Source: Acidobacteria bacterium UBA6911
Lineage (GTDB): Bacteria > Acidobacteriota > UBA6911
Length of the DNA stretch: 6,618 nt
Assembly: GCA_002451015.1 (NCBI GenBank)
Contig: DKBB01000093.1
Location: forward strand, 2,885-9,502
Direction: 5' to 3'
The notes beneath the pieces were generated by a model that made no database searches, was not told the origin of the DNA, and worked only from the letters and a program-made list of their open reading frames with translations. Numbering within the stretch: the stretch's first letter is position 1; each line of letters begins with the position of its first letter. The position numbers and the translations under genes are program-made. Positions 6,136 through 6,618 of the stretch are shown here, one piece after another.

Positions 6136-6182
6136 GGGTTCCGACGGCGTATCAACCAGCGAACCGTCAGAAACCGAAACCC
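6136..6182. other. bulged hairpin in the convergent intergenic region
   Basis: GGGTT (6136-6140) pairs with AACCC (6178-6182), and GACGG (6143-6147) with CCGTC (6164-6168). CG (6148-6149) can add pairs with 6160-6161. On the minus strand the structure is followed by GTTTTGG, so it may act as an early, weak terminator for the minus-strand gene ahead of the stronger hairpin at 6083-6113. No known RNA family is recognised. Confidence 0.35.
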
Positions 6183-6187
6183 ATCCT

Positions 6188-6236
6188 CTCACGTTCGCAC
6201 GTAAAACGGCCTTTTTTGTTACAACCTGCAACGTGT
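6188..6236. repeat. mixed octamer and heptamer repeat units
   Basis: On the minus strand 6188-6195 reads AACGTGAG, identical to units in the array at 2019-2050; ACGT recurs 8 nt on, at 6191-6194 and 6199-6202. On the plus strand AACCTGC-AACGTGT (6223-6236) repeats the heptamers found at 4071-4091. In addition GTAAAAC (6201-6207) and GTTTTAC (6235-6241) form a 7-bp inverted repeat that includes the stop codon of the minus-strand gene. Confidence 0.55.
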
Positions 6237-6237
6237 T

Positions 6238-6618
6238 TTACTTCTGTGACCAACTCAGAATACGGAACGGCCGCTGAATCATATTCTTACTCCTGCCGTC
6301 CTCATTGAAGTGCACGGTAGCTCCACCCATGATATCGAGAGTCTTTCCGATAAAGGAACCATTAAAGTCCGTATTGCCGGCCAATTTAACCGGCGCGTTG
6401 GGTCCATAAAAATCGAGGTATCCCCTGGAGCCGCCAACCAACACTGCCTCATTCTCTCCCCCGTAGAAGACTGTGATATCGGCCGGATCGTATTCCGGGG
6501 GAACGATCATTCCCTGGCCGGCAAGCTTGAAACCGCTTTTCACAAAAAGCGTAACGGGTCCTAAAACCTCTATCTTGGCGTTAGCGGATATCATGTCGAT
6601 ACTGTCTATTTCATACAT
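6238..6618 (-). CDS. DUF7305/PilX-like C-terminal domain protein, 5'-truncated
   Basis: The minus-strand frame is open from the window edge (6618) to a TAA at 6240-6238, giving 126 visible residues. The ATG at the very edge cannot be judged to be the start, and the family domain is normally C-terminal in a longer protein, so more coding sequence probably lies outside. The visible part repeats short glycine/asparagine-rich beta segments: LFVKSGFKLAGQGMIVPP (24-41), DITVFYGG, LDFYGPNAPVKLAGNTDFNG and SFIGKTLDIMGGATVHFNED. This 'ladder' pattern with GNxDFxGxxxGK and GGATVHFxED resembles the DUF7305 domain found at the end of PilX-like, type IV-pilus-associated proteins in deltaproteobacteria. 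The tail RPFRILSWSQK is short and polar. It converges on the VTT gene and appears functionally unrelated to the transporter unit. The domain assignment is from recalled pattern, not a search. Confidence 0.7.
   Translation of the reverse strand: MYEIDSIDMISANAKIEVLGPVTLFVKSGFKLAGQGMIVPPEYDPADITVFYGGENEAVLVGGSRGYLDFYGPNAPVKLAGNTDFNGSFIGKTLDIMGGATVHFNEDGRSKNMIQRPFRILSWSQK

Noticed and set aside
6136..6241. Integron attC site or riboswitch
   Set aside because: The inverted repeats lack the conserved attC end boxes and there is no integrase or cassette context. The position at the 3' ends of convergent genes does not suit a riboswitch, and no known aptamer is recognised.

Overview
The window carries six protein-coding genes, two of them cut by the window edges, on DNA of moderate GC content. 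No rRNA, tRNA, CRISPR array, insertion sequence or phage gene is visible. The protein types (a LolA-fold 'outer membrane lipoprotein-sorting protein', an outer-membrane beta-barrel ending in Phe, FtsX-type permeases and a DUF7305/PilX-like tail) indicate a Gram-negative bacterium. The gene styles and the odd 7-8 nt repetitive tracts between genes fit a Desulfobacterota ('deltaproteobacterial') genome best. That placement is an inference, not proven by the sequence.

Positions 1-5359 (+) form one apparent transcription unit of five genes: a LolA-like periplasmic carrier (5'-truncated), two different FtsX/LolC/E-type ABC permeases, a LolD/MacB-type ATPase, and a signal-peptide-bearing beta-barrel protein. 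Together they span the envelope: ATPase on the cytoplasmic face, permease heterodimer in the inner membrane, LolA-fold carrier in the periplasm, barrel in the outer membrane. The likeliest job is extraction of a lipid or lipoprotein from the inner membrane and its delivery to or through the outer membrane. The cargo cannot be read from the sequence.

Positions 5360-6074 (+) hold a probably separate unit: a candidate weak terminator after the barrel gene, a good sigma70-like promoter candidate (TTGAGA - 17 - TACTAT), and a VTT/YqaA-type (DedA superfamily) membrane protein. A hairpin that works in both directions (6083-6113) then separates it from a convergent minus-strand gene (6238-6618). That gene's visible part resembles the C-terminal DUF7305 domain of PilX-like proteins.

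The most unusual DNA-level feature is that every intergenic gap longer than 6 nt contains short tracts with 7- or 8-nt periodicity (AACGTGAG, AACGTGC, GATTGAA-type units). One tract contains the likely start codon of the barrel gene, and another pair forms an imperfect inverted repeat around the gap between the first two genes. No gene-free stretch exceeds 300 bases.
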